Positions 10,258 to 17,704 of a DNA stretch of 64,000 nt are shown here, piece after piece. The translations under genes and the position numbers were made by a program. Below the pieces are notes generated by a model. That model was not told the DNA's origin and searched no databases. It saw only the letters and a list, made by a program, of their open reading frames with translations. This stretch comes from Synechococcus sp. PROS-7-1 (GTDB lineage Bacteria; Cyanobacteriota; Cyanobacteriia; PCC-6307; Cyanobiaceae), in NCBI RefSeq assembly GCF_014279795.1, contig NZ_CP047945.1:1942572-2006571 (forward strand). The letters are read 5' to 3'. Position 1 is the stretch's first letter. The number at the start of each line of letters is the position of its first letter.

Positions 10258-10394
10258 CCAGCGGCGGGAGAAAGCCGCTATCCACTCTAGAGATTGATCC
10301 GATCGCTCCCTGGGACCTTGCAGATCACCCTGCGTCGCAGCCCCCTGATTCAGCGTCGAACCATGGAGAATGAGCCGACGCGCCGAGTCTGTCC

Positions 10395-10925
10395 ATGCCC
10401 GTCTGTGTCCTGGTGCTGAGTCAACGCGACGCCGCTGAAAGCCTGGTGACGTCATTGCGGGATGCAGGCACCCATCTACTGCGGGTGGCCCTTGTGGCCC
10501 CCGACGGTGAACTCACCTCCTCCGGTGGCCTTACAGCAGAGCGCATGGACGATGTCGACCTTTTGAATCCAAACCTGGCCAGAAACAGGCGTCAGCGTTC
10601 CATGTCGCGCTGGCTGATGCCCTTCGGTTTCCTGGCCGGAGCAACGTTTACTCAGATCACAACGCTCGACACCTTTGCCCGCTTCGGAACGATCGGCGAA
10701 ATGGTGCTTGGAGGATTGCTGGGCCTGGGATCCGGCCTGATGGGCAGCTACGCCGCTGCCGCCAGCGTTCCCTCCGACAATGAAGACGGGGTGCGAATTC
10801 TGCGCAACCGTCACAAAGAGAATGCCTGGTTACTTCTGCTCGAGACCCGGCCAGGCGTGGAGCTTCCCTGGACGCTCGTTCAAAAGGTCCGCCCGCAGCA
10901 GGTCGTGCGACTGAGTGAGTTATGA
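10395..10925 (+). CDS. Conserved cyanobacterial membrane protein of unknown function
   Basis: The 176-residue protein has a soluble N-terminal part (about residues 1-70), two hydrophobic segments at about 72-85 and 98-125 (the second very Gly-rich: GGLLGLGSGLMGSYAAAA), and a short cytoplasmic tail. It resembles proteins of the general-stress or Gly-zipper kind only in composition; I cannot name a family. Its stop overlaps the start of the PSII S4-domain gene (ATGA), so the two are likely translated together, which hints at a thylakoid-related role (inference). Confidence 0.7.
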   Translation: MPVCVLVLSQRDAAESLVTSLRDAGTHLLRVALVAPDGELTSSGGLTAERMDDVDLLNPNLARNRRQRSMSRWLMPFGFLAGATFTQITTLDTFARFGTIGEMVLGGLLGLGSGLMGSYAAAASVPSDNEDGVRILRNRHKENAWLLLLETRPGVELPWTLVQKVRPQQVVRLSEL

Positions 10926-11701
10926 CGCTCCCCAGAGATGCGCTCCTCGCTGGCTCTGCCCATCGGCCGGTGATGGCTCGGCTGCTCGATCAGGCTGAGG
11001 AGGTGCTGCGCACCTGGCAACCGAGCTGGAGTCCCTTTCTCAGCGGCCCTGAACTGGAGGATGCCGCAAAGCTGGAAGCCCTCTCGGAGTTGCGGATGGT
11101 GCGCGATGGAGGTCGGGAAGGCGCCGAGCGCTGTCGACTTCAGCTGAGCCGCCGCGACCAGGAGACGGACTCGGAATCAGCCCCGATGTGTGGTCTCCGC
11201 CTGGAAGGCAACTTTCTCTTTGACCGCGCCGAACCCGATGACATGCGCCAGGCACTGATGCATCTCGATGTGAGCGCGGATGCCATTGGTGATCTTTGGC
11301 TACGGGGTGACCGGGGAGCGCAAGCCGTTTGTACTCCAGAAGCAGGAGAGCATCTCAACGGATTGACCGGACAGGTTCGTGATGTGCCGCTTCTCCTGGA
11401 AACGGTTCCTCTCGAAGCCTTGCAGTGGCCAGCCCAACGAACCCCGCGACTGCTGCGCAGCGTGGAGGCGTCATGCCGTTTGGATGCCATCGCTTCAGCT
11501 GGCTTTGGACTCTCCCGTTCCAAGGTGACGCGCGAGATCAAGGAAGGACGTCTCAGGCTGAATTGGGGAGCGATCCGTCAGGCCAGTCGAGACATCAAGG
11601 TGGGCGATCAACTGCAACTTCAAGACCGGGGAAGCGTGGAGGTGCTGAGCCTGACGCTGACCAAGCGTGAGCGCTGGCGCGTCGAAATGATGCGCCGGTG
11701 A
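10922..11701 (+). CDS. Photosystem II S4 domain protein
   Basis: This 259-residue protein belongs to the family found only in cyanobacteria and plants and named for its link to PSII. The S4 RNA-binding motif is near residues 190-225: DAIASAGFGLSRSKVTREI then GRLRLNWGAIRQAS. Upstream residues (NFLFDRAEPDDMRQAL, LGDLWLRG-like) form the conserved preceding domain. S4 domains bind structured RNA; the actual target is unknown. Coupled to the preceding gene by an ATGA overlap and followed by tRNA-Val. Confidence 0.85.
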   Translation: MTLPRDALLAGSAHRPVMARLLDQAEEVLRTWQPSWSPFLSGPELEDAAKLEALSELRMVRDGGREGAERCRLQLSRRDQETDSESAPMCGLRLEGNFLFDRAEPDDMRQALMHLDVSADAIGDLWLRGDRGAQAVCTPEAGEHLNGLTGQVRDVPLLLETVPLEALQWPAQRTPRLLRSVEASCRLDAIASAGFGLSRSKVTREIKEGRLRLNWGAIRQASRDIKVGDQLQLQDRGSVEVLSLTLTKRERWRVEMMRR

Positions 11702-11775
11702 GCTGCTAACTTCAATTCCACCCGGTGGACTTCGATCCATCCGATCACCGCAGATTCTCTGAAGGGTGACAATGC

Positions 11776-11847
11776 GGGCGATTAGCTCAGAGGTAGAGCA
11801 CTACCTTGACACGGTAGGAGTCACTGGTTCGATTCCAGTATCGCCCA
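11776..11847 (+). tRNA. tRNA-Val (GAC)
   Basis: A full cloverleaf folds: acceptor GGGCGAT (11776-11782) pairs with ATCGCCC (11840-11846), D arm GCTC...GAGC, anticodon stem CTACC/GGTAG with loop TTGACAC, and T arm ACTGG-TTCGATT-CCAGT. The anticodon GAC (11808-11810) reads GTC and GTT valine codons. CCA is not encoded beyond the discriminator A. Confidence 0.97.
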
Positions 11848-11875
11848 TTTCCCTTGGTGGGAGAGGAGTTTCTTG

Positions 11876-13264
11876 ATGGCACGGACCGTCGTCGTGGGCC
11901 TGGGGCGTTCCGGCTCAGGTGCGGCTCGGCTGCTGCAGGCTCAAGGGTGCGACGTCGTCGTGCTTGAACGGGGTGATGAACCAGCGTTGCGAGACAAAGC
12001 CCATGCCCTGCGCCAAAGGAACATCACCATCGAACTGGGATGCCCTCTGGAGCTCAACAGCTTCGCCCCCTGGCTCGACAGTGCCGGGGAGGTGGTGATC
12101 AGTCCTGGAATTGCCTGGAATCACCCCACCCTCAATGCCCTGCGTGCCCGTGGCCTCCGGGTCCGAGGTGAGATGTCTGTGGCCTGGGATGCCCTCCGAG
12201 ACATTCCTTGGATTGGCATCACCGGAACCAACGGAAAAACCACGGTGACCCATCTTCTCCAGCACGTGCTGGCCCATGCCGGCCTGGAAGCGCCCATGGC
12301 CGGCAACGTGGGGCATTCCGCAGCCGAACTGGCCCTCGAAGTGCTGCAAGGGATCAGGCCCAAACCCGACTGGGTCGTGATGGAGATGAGCAGCTATCAG
12401 ATCGAAGCCGCTGAGGAGGTGTCGCCGCGCATCGGAATCTGGACAACCCTCACACCTGATCACCTCGAAAGGCATGGAACCATCGAGGCTTACCGATCCA
12501 TCAAGCGAGGGCTCCTCGAAAGGGCAGAGATCCCCGTGTTGAATGCGGATGACCCCGATATCCACCACCACTGCGGCCAATGGTCACGGTCCGGCCTTCG
12601 CTGGGTGTCCTGCGGAGGTCACAGTCCGGAAGGGGGACTCCCCCCGATCACCGTGAACGCGCAGGGTTGGGTGAGCCAGGGAGAGCAACTACTTTTCCCT
12701 GCCGATTCCTTGCCCCTGCCCGGCGATCACAACCGCCAGAACATGCTTTTGGTGACCGCTGCTGCTCTGGAAGCAGGTGTACCTGCTTCCAGCATCGAGG
12801 CGGCGCTGCGCTGCTTCACCGGGGTACCGCACAGGCTCGAACCACTGGGATCCGTCGGCGGCATTCCCGTCTTCAATGACAGCAAGGCCACGAACTACGA
12901 CGCCGCCGCCGTGGGTTTGCGGTCCGTGCCGGCACCAGTGGTGCTCCTGGCCGGCGGTCAGACGAAGCAGGGCGATGCAGGTCCATGGCTGGAACTGCTC
13001 CAATCTCAAGTGGGCGGTGTGGTGCTGTTTGGAGCAGGTGCCGGGGAACTTGCCGATTTGATCGAGGCCGCAGGCTTCAAAGGTCCTGTGATTCACCGCC
13101 CCGACCTGGACACTGCCGTGCCGCAGGCTCTGAGCCTTGCCAAGGCCTGCCAGGCCAACAGCGTGCTGCTGTCACCGGCTTGTGCCAGTTTCGACCAATA
13201 CCCGAACTTCGAGGCGAGAGGCGATCATTTCCGGCAGTTAATCAACGCGGTGAAAGATCCCTAG
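11876..13264 (+). CDS. murD: UDP-N-acetylmuramoylalanine--D-glutamate ligase
   Basis: The 462-residue Mur ligase has an N-terminal UMP-binding Rossmann segment (VVGLGRSGSGAARLL), the ATP P-loop GITGTNGKTTVTHLL, the conserved N-MAGNVG segment, WTTLTPDHLERHG and the C-terminal FNDSKATNYDAAAVGL. MurD adds D-glutamate to UDP-MurNAc-L-Ala in peptidoglycan synthesis. I chose ATG 11876 over the adjoining TTG at 11873. It stands alone, 28 bases after tRNA-Val; ftsW lies 38 kb away, so this is not a dcw cluster. Confidence 0.96.
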   Translation: MARTVVVGLGRSGSGAARLLQAQGCDVVVLERGDEPALRDKAHALRQRNITIELGCPLELNSFAPWLDSAGEVVISPGIAWNHPTLNALRARGLRVRGEMSVAWDALRDIPWIGITGTNGKTTVTHLLQHVLAHAGLEAPMAGNVGHSAAELALEVLQGIRPKPDWVVMEMSSYQIEAAEEVSPRIGIWTTLTPDHLERHGTIEAYRSIKRGLLERAEIPVLNADDPDIHHHCGQWSRSGLRWVSCGGHSPEGGLPPITVNAQGWVSQGEQLLFPADSLPLPGDHNRQNMLLVTAAALEAGVPASSIEAALRCFTGVPHRLEPLGSVGGIPVFNDSKATNYDAAAVGLRSVPAPVVLLAGGQTKQGDAGPWLELLQSQVGGVVLFGAGAGELADLIEAAGFKGPVIHRPDLDTAVPQALSLAKACQANSVLLSPACASFDQYPNFEARGDHFRQLINAVKDP

Positions 13265-13288
13265 GCTGCGGAAAACCCTTCGAAATCC

Positions 13289-13750
13289 GTGGCCTACTGG
13301 TTGATGAAAAGCGAACCCGATGTCTACGGGATTGACCATCTCCAACAAGAGCACACCACCCTTTGGGATGGAATTCGCAATTACCAGGCCCGCAATTTCA
13401 TGCGCACGATGGCCATTGGTGATCAGGCTTTTTTTTATCACTCCAACTGCAAGCCCCCAGGAATCATTGGTCTGATGGAGGTCAGCGAAACGGGTCTTGT
13501 TGACCCCACCCAGTTCGATCCTTCCTCCAAATATCACGATCCAGCGTCAAAGCCGGACGCGCCCCGCTGGGACTGCGTTCGACTCACCTACAAGGGCCGG
13601 TTTCAAAGCCTTTTAAGCCTCGATGATCTGCGCCAGTCGTACCAACCCGAAGAATTGGCCGTTGTGAAGCGTGGCAATCGCTTGTCGATCCTCCCTGTCG
13701 ACGAGCCCATCGCCCACGATCTGCTGAAGCGACTTGGCCCTCTTCAGTGA
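13289..13750 (+). CDS. EVE-domain protein
   Basis: The 153-residue protein starts AYWLMKSEPDVYGIDHL and has LWDGIRNYQARNFMRTM and QAFFYHSNC, which are hallmarks of the EVE (PUA-like) fold. Later elements WDCVRLTYK and L-V-KRGNRLSILPV also fit. EVE domains bind modified bases in DNA or RNA; in bacteria they sit near defence, tRNA or ribosome genes, but the standalone form has no fixed role. GTG at 13289 starts exactly at the conserved N-terminus. The end overlaps the next gene by 17 bases. Confidence 0.9.
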   Translation: MAYWLMKSEPDVYGIDHLQQEHTTLWDGIRNYQARNFMRTMAIGDQAFFYHSNCKPPGIIGLMEVSETGLVDPTQFDPSSKYHDPASKPDAPRWDCVRLTYKGRFQSLLSLDDLRQSYQPEELAVVKRGNRLSILPVDEPIAHDLLKRLGPLQ

Positions 13751-14507
13751 CCCGGATCAGGCGTCCAGCGCCGAGCGCTTGCCGCTAACCACCATCATTC
13801 CAAGAGCCTGGATCGGGTTCGGGAAGGCTCCCTGGCACTGCGTCGGGCTGACCGCCCTCACCCTGATCGTCCTGACCGGTCTTGGCGTGCTGGCTCGGGA
13901 CCTGCAGGAGAGCGGTCACAGAGGCCTGGAAATGACGGGCAACGCCTTGCTGGTGCTCACCATCCCTGCATCACTCGGCCCGTTGGTGTCGCTGCTGCGC
14001 CTGGCCGACCAGCTTCTGCCGACGGGCGCTGGCTCCGAAGCGGAGGCAAATCCCAGCAAGGGGCGACCTCTTCGCTGGCTGTTGCGCCAAACCACAGCGC
14101 TCGTTCTGCTCGAGGGGGTGGTGTTCCTCGGAGGCTTGAATGTGACCCGAATCCTGAGCGGGCTCATCGCGTCCCACAGCGGAGTTTTATCCACAGCGGT
14201 TCTTGTCATCGGACTCCTGGCGCTGTCGGCCTGGGCCCTGAGCCAGATCCTGGCCCTTCCCTTGCTGGTGCATCACGGGCATCGCCCCCTGGCAGCGATG
14301 GAGCACAGCCGGAAAATTGTTCAAGCCAACCGCATCAAGGTGCTTGCCCTGCTCGGGCTCCTCCTGGGCGTCAACCTGATCGGGCTGATGGGCGCCTGCC
14401 TGGGACTTCTTCTGAGCATTCCGCTCTCAGCCCTGCTCCTGATGGCCAGTTGCCGGACTCAGACCCCCTGGGACAGGGATTCCCGCCGAAACATGCTTCC
14501 CACATAA
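13734..14507 (+). CDS. Multi-pass membrane protein of unknown function
   Basis: About 257 residues with four or more hydrophobic segments (about residues 35-55, 68-90, 118-140, 148-180 and 203-238). The layout, including a stretch APWHCVGLTALTLIV near the N-terminus and an amphipathic MEHSRKIVQANR helix before the last segment, recalls bacterial DUF975-like or glycerophosphoryl-diester-associated membrane domains, but that is not certain. It starts at TTG 13734 inside the EVE gene, and its last 49 bases overlap a convergent gene. Confidence 0.65.
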   Translation: MALFSDPDQASSAERLPLTTIIPRAWIGFGKAPWHCVGLTALTLIVLTGLGVLARDLQESGHRGLEMTGNALLVLTIPASLGPLVSLLRLADQLLPTGAGSEAEANPSKGRPLRWLLRQTTALVLLEGVVFLGGLNVTRILSGLIASHSGVLSTAVLVIGLLALSAWALSQILALPLLVHHGHRPLAAMEHSRKIVQANRIKVLALLGLLLGVNLIGLMGACLGLLLSIPLSALLLMASCRTQTPWDRDSRRNMLPT

Positions 14508-14740
14508 AGACGGGTGATCTCGCGGGATTCGACACCGTTCTGAATCAGGAAACCAGCGATTGCAGCCTGCACAAGGCGGTACTGATCCCAGTTGGGACAA
14601 CGCTCAACGAACCCCACCATGGCCTGCTGAAGAGGCTGGGGGAGCTGCGTCTGAAAGCTCACGGTTCCTGATTCATCCAATCCTTCAGGAGCCAGAACCC
14701 GCTGGTCTGCTGTCGCGACAGTTTGGTCAACCAAATGCAT
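14459..14740 (-). CDS. DUF2811 family small protein
   Basis: From ATG 14740 the protein has 93 residues. The core reads VSFQTQLPQPLQQAMVGFV, then CPNWDQYRLVQAAIAGFL and QNGVESREITRLYVGSMF, which is the DUF2811 pattern known from cyanobacteria. The family has no assigned function; it looks like a small ribbon-helix-helix-like or all-helical domain (inference). Its 3' end overlaps the convergent membrane gene by 49 bases, both frames being conserved-looking in the overlap. Its promoter should lie in the 14741-15026 gap, next to the DnaA-box-like sites. Confidence 0.8.
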   Translation of the reverse strand: MHLVDQTVATADQRVLAPEGLDESGTVSFQTQLPQPLQQAMVGFVERCPNWDQYRLVQAAIAGFLIQNGVESREITRLYVGSMFRRESLSQGV

Positions 14741-15026
14741 GCAATCCCTTCCAATGGCTACCAGTTCTCCACATGAATGCCGCCGCGTCAAGGCAGCGCT
14801 CGTCCAGCGATCCCAACAACTCTCCCGATGAGATTTCAGTGGCAGACAGCATTCACAGCGGGGCATTTGCCGGGTTGAACGACAGGCCTGCAACAAGGAC
14901 CTTCGTCAACCCGCTTGCACCAATTGGCTCAAGTTTTCCACAGAGCAAGGCTGCAAGGCCGATACCGCGCCCAGCACTGTGGAAAACGCCGAAATAAGCG
15001 CGGAAAAGTCTCGGGAAAATTCAATG
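14741..15026. other. Non-coding gap of about 290 bases with repeated TCCACA sites
   Basis: No convincing coding frame occurs on either strand. It lies downstream of the rpoZ/DUF1818 transcript and upstream of the DUF2811 gene (all minus strand). It holds TTCTCCACA at 14765-14773 and an inverted pair of TTTTCCACA sites (separate entry), and it ends at a strong hairpin. Confidence 0.6.
14933..14987. promoter_or_regulatory. Inverted pair of cyanobacterial DnaA-box-like sites
   Basis: TTTTCCACA occurs at 14934-14942 and its exact complement TGTGGAAAA at 14978-14986; including flanks the arms are an 11-bp perfect inverted repeat (GTTTTCCACAG / CTGTGGAAAAC) with 33 bases between. TTTTCCACA is the form of the DnaA box reported for cyanobacteria. 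A near match TTCTCCACA lies 160 bases left. Whether DnaA binds is inference. Confidence 0.5.
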
Positions 15027-15063
15027 CATCTCCAATGATCAGTTCAGCTGATCATTGGAGATG
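15027..15063. repeat. Perfect 16-bp inverted repeat overlapping the DUF1818 stop
   Basis: CATCTCCAATGATCAG (15027-15042) is matched exactly by CTGATCATTGGAGATG (15048-15063), with loop TTCAG. The right arm and loop fall inside the last codons and stop of the DUF1818 gene. On the minus strand a weak T stretch follows (GAATTTTCC), so it may act as a terminator or 3'-end stabiliser. Confidence 0.85.
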
Positions 15064-15428
15064 TCCCAAAGCGTTCTCATGGCTGCGGCCGCTGCTTCTG
15101 CCGCTGGAGCTGGCCAAGACACCTCCACCCCCCGCTCGCAGACATCGGCAGGTCTCAGAATCAACTGCAAGGACCAGGATCGACGATCTCCCTCAAGACA
15201 TCCCCACCAAGGGGCGCGTTCAAGCTCGAGCGTGATCTGCTCCTCATCCATCAACTGCCCACGAAGCGCAGCATGTTGAGCGACAAGATCCTTGATCACC
15301 GAGGCCAACGCGCCGGCCTCGGACTCGGTGAGCTCAATGGCCCAGGTCTCCCCACCGATCAGTGCGCCGTAGGGATGGCGCTGAGGGTCTCTGGCCAGTC
15401 TCCAGCCTGGACCCTCCTGTTGAATCAT
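15039..15428 (-). CDS. DUF1818 family protein
   Basis: The 129-residue protein reads [33 protein letters not shown], then W-SLQLIL. This matches DUF1818, a small cyanobacterial family of unknown function also found in plastid-bearing lineages. It is soluble, with a C-terminal Ala-rich helix. The ATG overlaps the rpoZ stop (ATGA), so it is coupled to the RNA polymerase omega subunit. Its last codons form half of a perfect hairpin. Confidence 0.85.
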   Translation of the reverse strand: MIQQEGPGWRLARDPQRHPYGALIGGETWAIELTESEAGALASVIKDLVAQHAALRGQLMDEEQITLELERAPWWGCLEGDRRSWSLQLILRPADVCERGVEVSWPAPAAEAAAAAMRTLWDISNDQLN

Positions 15429-15652
15429 CCCGGCAGGAGATCGGGCTGATCCTGCTCATCACTGAGCTCAACGATGGCTCGCTGCACAGGCTTCACACTG
15501 GATTCCTCGAGCAATCCATCGAAGTCATCAAAGCGACGCTGCTTGGCACGAAACGCAATGCGAACCGTGGTCAGGTAACGATTGCTGGACTGACGAATGA
15601 GGCTTTCCCCCCGCTTGGCAAGATCCTGATGGTCGACACCGGCCGTGAGCAT
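15425..15652 (-). CDS. rpoZ: DNA-directed RNA polymerase omega subunit
   Basis: The 75-residue protein contains [20 protein letters not shown] and [14 protein letters not shown], the cyanobacterial RpoZ sequence, ending QPDLLPG. Omega helps assemble and stabilise core RNA polymerase, and in cyanobacteria it promotes recruitment of the primary sigma factor. It is short but at the normal cyanobacterial length. Downstream gene DUF1818 overlaps its stop; a 94-aa gene sits 25 bases upstream on the same strand. Confidence 0.95.
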   Translation of the reverse strand: MLTAGVDHQDLAKRGESLIRQSSNRYLTTVRIAFRAKQRRFDDFDGLLEESSVKPVQRAIVELSDEQDQPDLLPG

Positions 15653-15677
15653 GCCCAGTTCCTAGGAATCTTCAATC

Positions 15678-15962
15678 TTATGTGAACAGGTCGCTATGGA
15701 AAGGAACGTGCATCGGATAGCAACGTTGTGGTCGACCCGGCACGCGCAACACGATCTGACGCCCCAGGCCCATGGCCACCAACGGGCGCCGCAAGTGGCT
15801 GAGCAATGCACTCACCTCCTCAAGATGACCAGCATCAACACACTCCACGCGGATGGTTCCCCAGCTCCGCGACATCCGGCAGTCCCGGAGGGGTTCCAAC
15901 TCCGCCTCGATCTCAGGTTCCTCCCGATAAAAGGAAAACACCAGTCGACGTAACCGATCCAT
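15678..15962 (-). CDS. Small conserved hypothetical protein upstream of rpoZ
   Basis: From ATG 15962 the protein has 94 residues and starts MDRLRRLVFSFYREEPEIE. A middle block SWGTIRVECVDAGHLEEVSAL and a C-terminal RQIVLRVPGRPQRCYPM look like an alternating beta/alpha fold. I do not recognise a family. A longer frame to 16325 overlaps the divergent Hsp70-like gene and is not credible. The 25-base gap to rpoZ suggests one operon (this gene, rpoZ, DUF1818). Confidence 0.7.
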   Translation of the reverse strand: MDRLRRLVFSFYREEPEIEAELEPLRDCRMSRSWGTIRVECVDAGHLEEVSALLSHLRRPLVAMGLGRQIVLRVPGRPQRCYPMHVPFHSDLFT

Positions 15963-16001
15963 TGCAGATCCCCGTAGCCTCATCCTTCTTCCAAACTGCC
16001 C

Positions 16002-17630
16002 ATGGGGATGGCGAAGCCCCTCGCTGGCGAACAAAACCTTCATCTTTCCGGACGCGGGACCCTGGCAATCGATCTGGGGAGCACCACCACCGTGGTGGCC
16101 TTTCAGGCCTGCAACGATGCGCGCATCAAGCTGATTGACCTGGCGCCGATCAGCCGGAAAGAGGGAGAAGTGCCCTCGATGCTTTGGCTTGATGAACGAG
16201 ACTCTCCCAGCGTTCTGGCGGGCCGGCAGGTGCTGGAAAGCGGTCTCGGTGACCGTAATGTTCCCCAGCTTCACCGTGACTTCAAGCGTTGGATCGGCCT
16301 TCCCGTCCCCTCGCCATGGCGTCAACTGCTCAGTCCTGATGAGGCAGGGGCTCGCTTGCTTCAGGAAATCTGGAAGCGAATTCCCCAGGATCTGACCATT
16401 GATCGGCTCGTGCTCACCGCACCGGTGGAGGCTGGATCGGCCTACCGCCAGTGGCTTCTAGAAGCCTGTGAGTCGCTGCAAATTCCCGAGATCGCACTGG
16501 TGGATGAACCCACCGCCGCAGCGCTTGGTGCAGGGTTACCGGCTGGCGCGAAATTGCTGGTTGTTGACCTCGGCGGAGGCACCCTTGATCTATCCCTTGT
16601 GGCTCTAGAGGGTGGCGAAGGACGCGCAGCACCTCTGGCGCAGCTGCTGCGCTTCCAGAGCCGAAACCTCACAAAAAGTCGCCAGGCCCTCCGCCAAGCG
16701 CGCGTACTTGGAAAAGCAGGGATCGCGCTGGGGGGGAGAGATCTGGACCGATGGATCCTCGACGCGCTCCAGCCGCAAGGCCTCCCACCGGAGGGCGCTG
16801 GACACACCGCCCTTCTCGATGCGGCCGAGCGGCTCAAATGCCGGCTTTCAAGCACCGACATCAACGATGAACAAGAACTGACGGAACTCGCCAGTAGTCC
16901 CGAATTAACAGCACCCACAACCTTGCGGATGAACCGCAAACGGTTCACTCAGCTGTTGGAGGAACGGGGACTGTTCCAGCTTCTTGAAGAGCTTCTCAAT
17001 CAGACCCTGCGGGCTGCCGAGGTTCACGGCTGTCGCCGCAGCGACCTCAACGCTGTTGTGATGGTGGGTGGAGGCGCTCATCTTCCTCAGTTGCGCTCGT
17101 GGCTCACCAGCTTCATGAGTCCGGTTCCACTGCGCACACCGCCGCCGATGGAAGCCGTCGCCTGCGGTGCCCTCAGCCTCACACCGGGAGTGCGGATTCT
17201 CGATCTTCTGCAACGGGGAATTTCGTTGCGCTGCTGGGACCGTCGCAGCAATCGACATCACTGGCATCCCCTCTTTGTGGCAGGACAGCCCTGGCCATCA
17301 AGCCAGCCATTTGAGCTCGTGCTGAGTGCCAGTGCGGCAGAGCAAACCACCATTGAGTTCGTCCTGGGCGAACCTGAGCTGGAGGCTCGCCATGAGGTGA
17401 GACTCATCGATGGACTTCCGCAAGTGATCGAACGCATCCCCGGCGCTGCAGAAGTAAAGGAGCGTCCCTCGCCTTGCTTCAAGCTCATGCTCAATCCACC
17501 CGGCCAGCCGGGAGAGGATTGTTTGAAACTGCAATTTCACATCGATGAACAGGCAGAGCTGATCATGGAGGGCGAAGACCTTCGGAACGGTTCACGTCTC
17601 GAGAGAATCAGCCTCGGGACCGTGCGGTAA
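16002..17630 (+). CDS. Hsp70/DnaK-family ATPase with divergent C-terminal region
   Basis: The 542-residue protein has the actin-like ATPase motifs of Hsp70: GTLAIDLGSTTTVVAF (phosphate 1), LVVDLGGGTLDLSLV (phosphate 2), DEPTAAALGAGL (connect) and AVVMVGGGAHLPQL (adenosine). True DnaK is about 630-640 residues and has an EEVD-like or acidic tail and a longer lid; here only about 160 residues follow the ATPase core and the lid is missing. It is therefore a paralogue, not the housekeeping DnaK. The role is unknown. It is divergent from the rpoZ operon. Confidence 0.88.
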   Translation: MGMAKPLAGEQNLHLSGRGTLAIDLGSTTTVVAFQACNDARIKLIDLAPISRKEGEVPSMLWLDERDSPSVLAGRQVLESGLGDRNVPQLHRDFKRWIGLPVPSPWRQLLSPDEAGARLLQEIWKRIPQDLTIDRLVLTAPVEAGSAYRQWLLEACESLQIPEIALVDEPTAAALGAGLPAGAKLLVVDLGGGTLDLSLVALEGGEGRAAPLAQLLRFQSRNLTKSRQALRQARVLGKAGIALGGRDLDRWILDALQPQGLPPEGAGHTALLDAAERLKCRLSSTDINDEQELTELASSPELTAPTTLRMNRKRFTQLLEERGLFQLLEELLNQTLRAAEVHGCRRSDLNAVVMVGGGAHLPQLRSWLTSFMSPVPLRTPPPMEAVACGALSLTPGVRILDLLQRGISLRCWDRRSNRHHWHPLFVAGQPWPSSQPFELVLSASAAEQTTIEFVLGEPELEARHEVRLIDGLPQVIERIPGAAEVKERPSPCFKLMLNPPGQPGEDCLKLQFHIDEQAELIMEGEDLRNGSRLERISLGTVR

Positions 17631-17704
17631 TCGGTCCGTCCACAACGGCATGTACGGCGTCGCCTGAATTCATAGAACAGGGGATCTTTCAAAGTGATCT
17701 CTCC

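Noticed and set aside
14187-14195. TTATCCACA inside the membrane-protein gene, a canonical enterobacterial DnaA box
   Set aside because: Single copy within coding sequence; chance match is likely and it is not part of the non-coding inverted pair.
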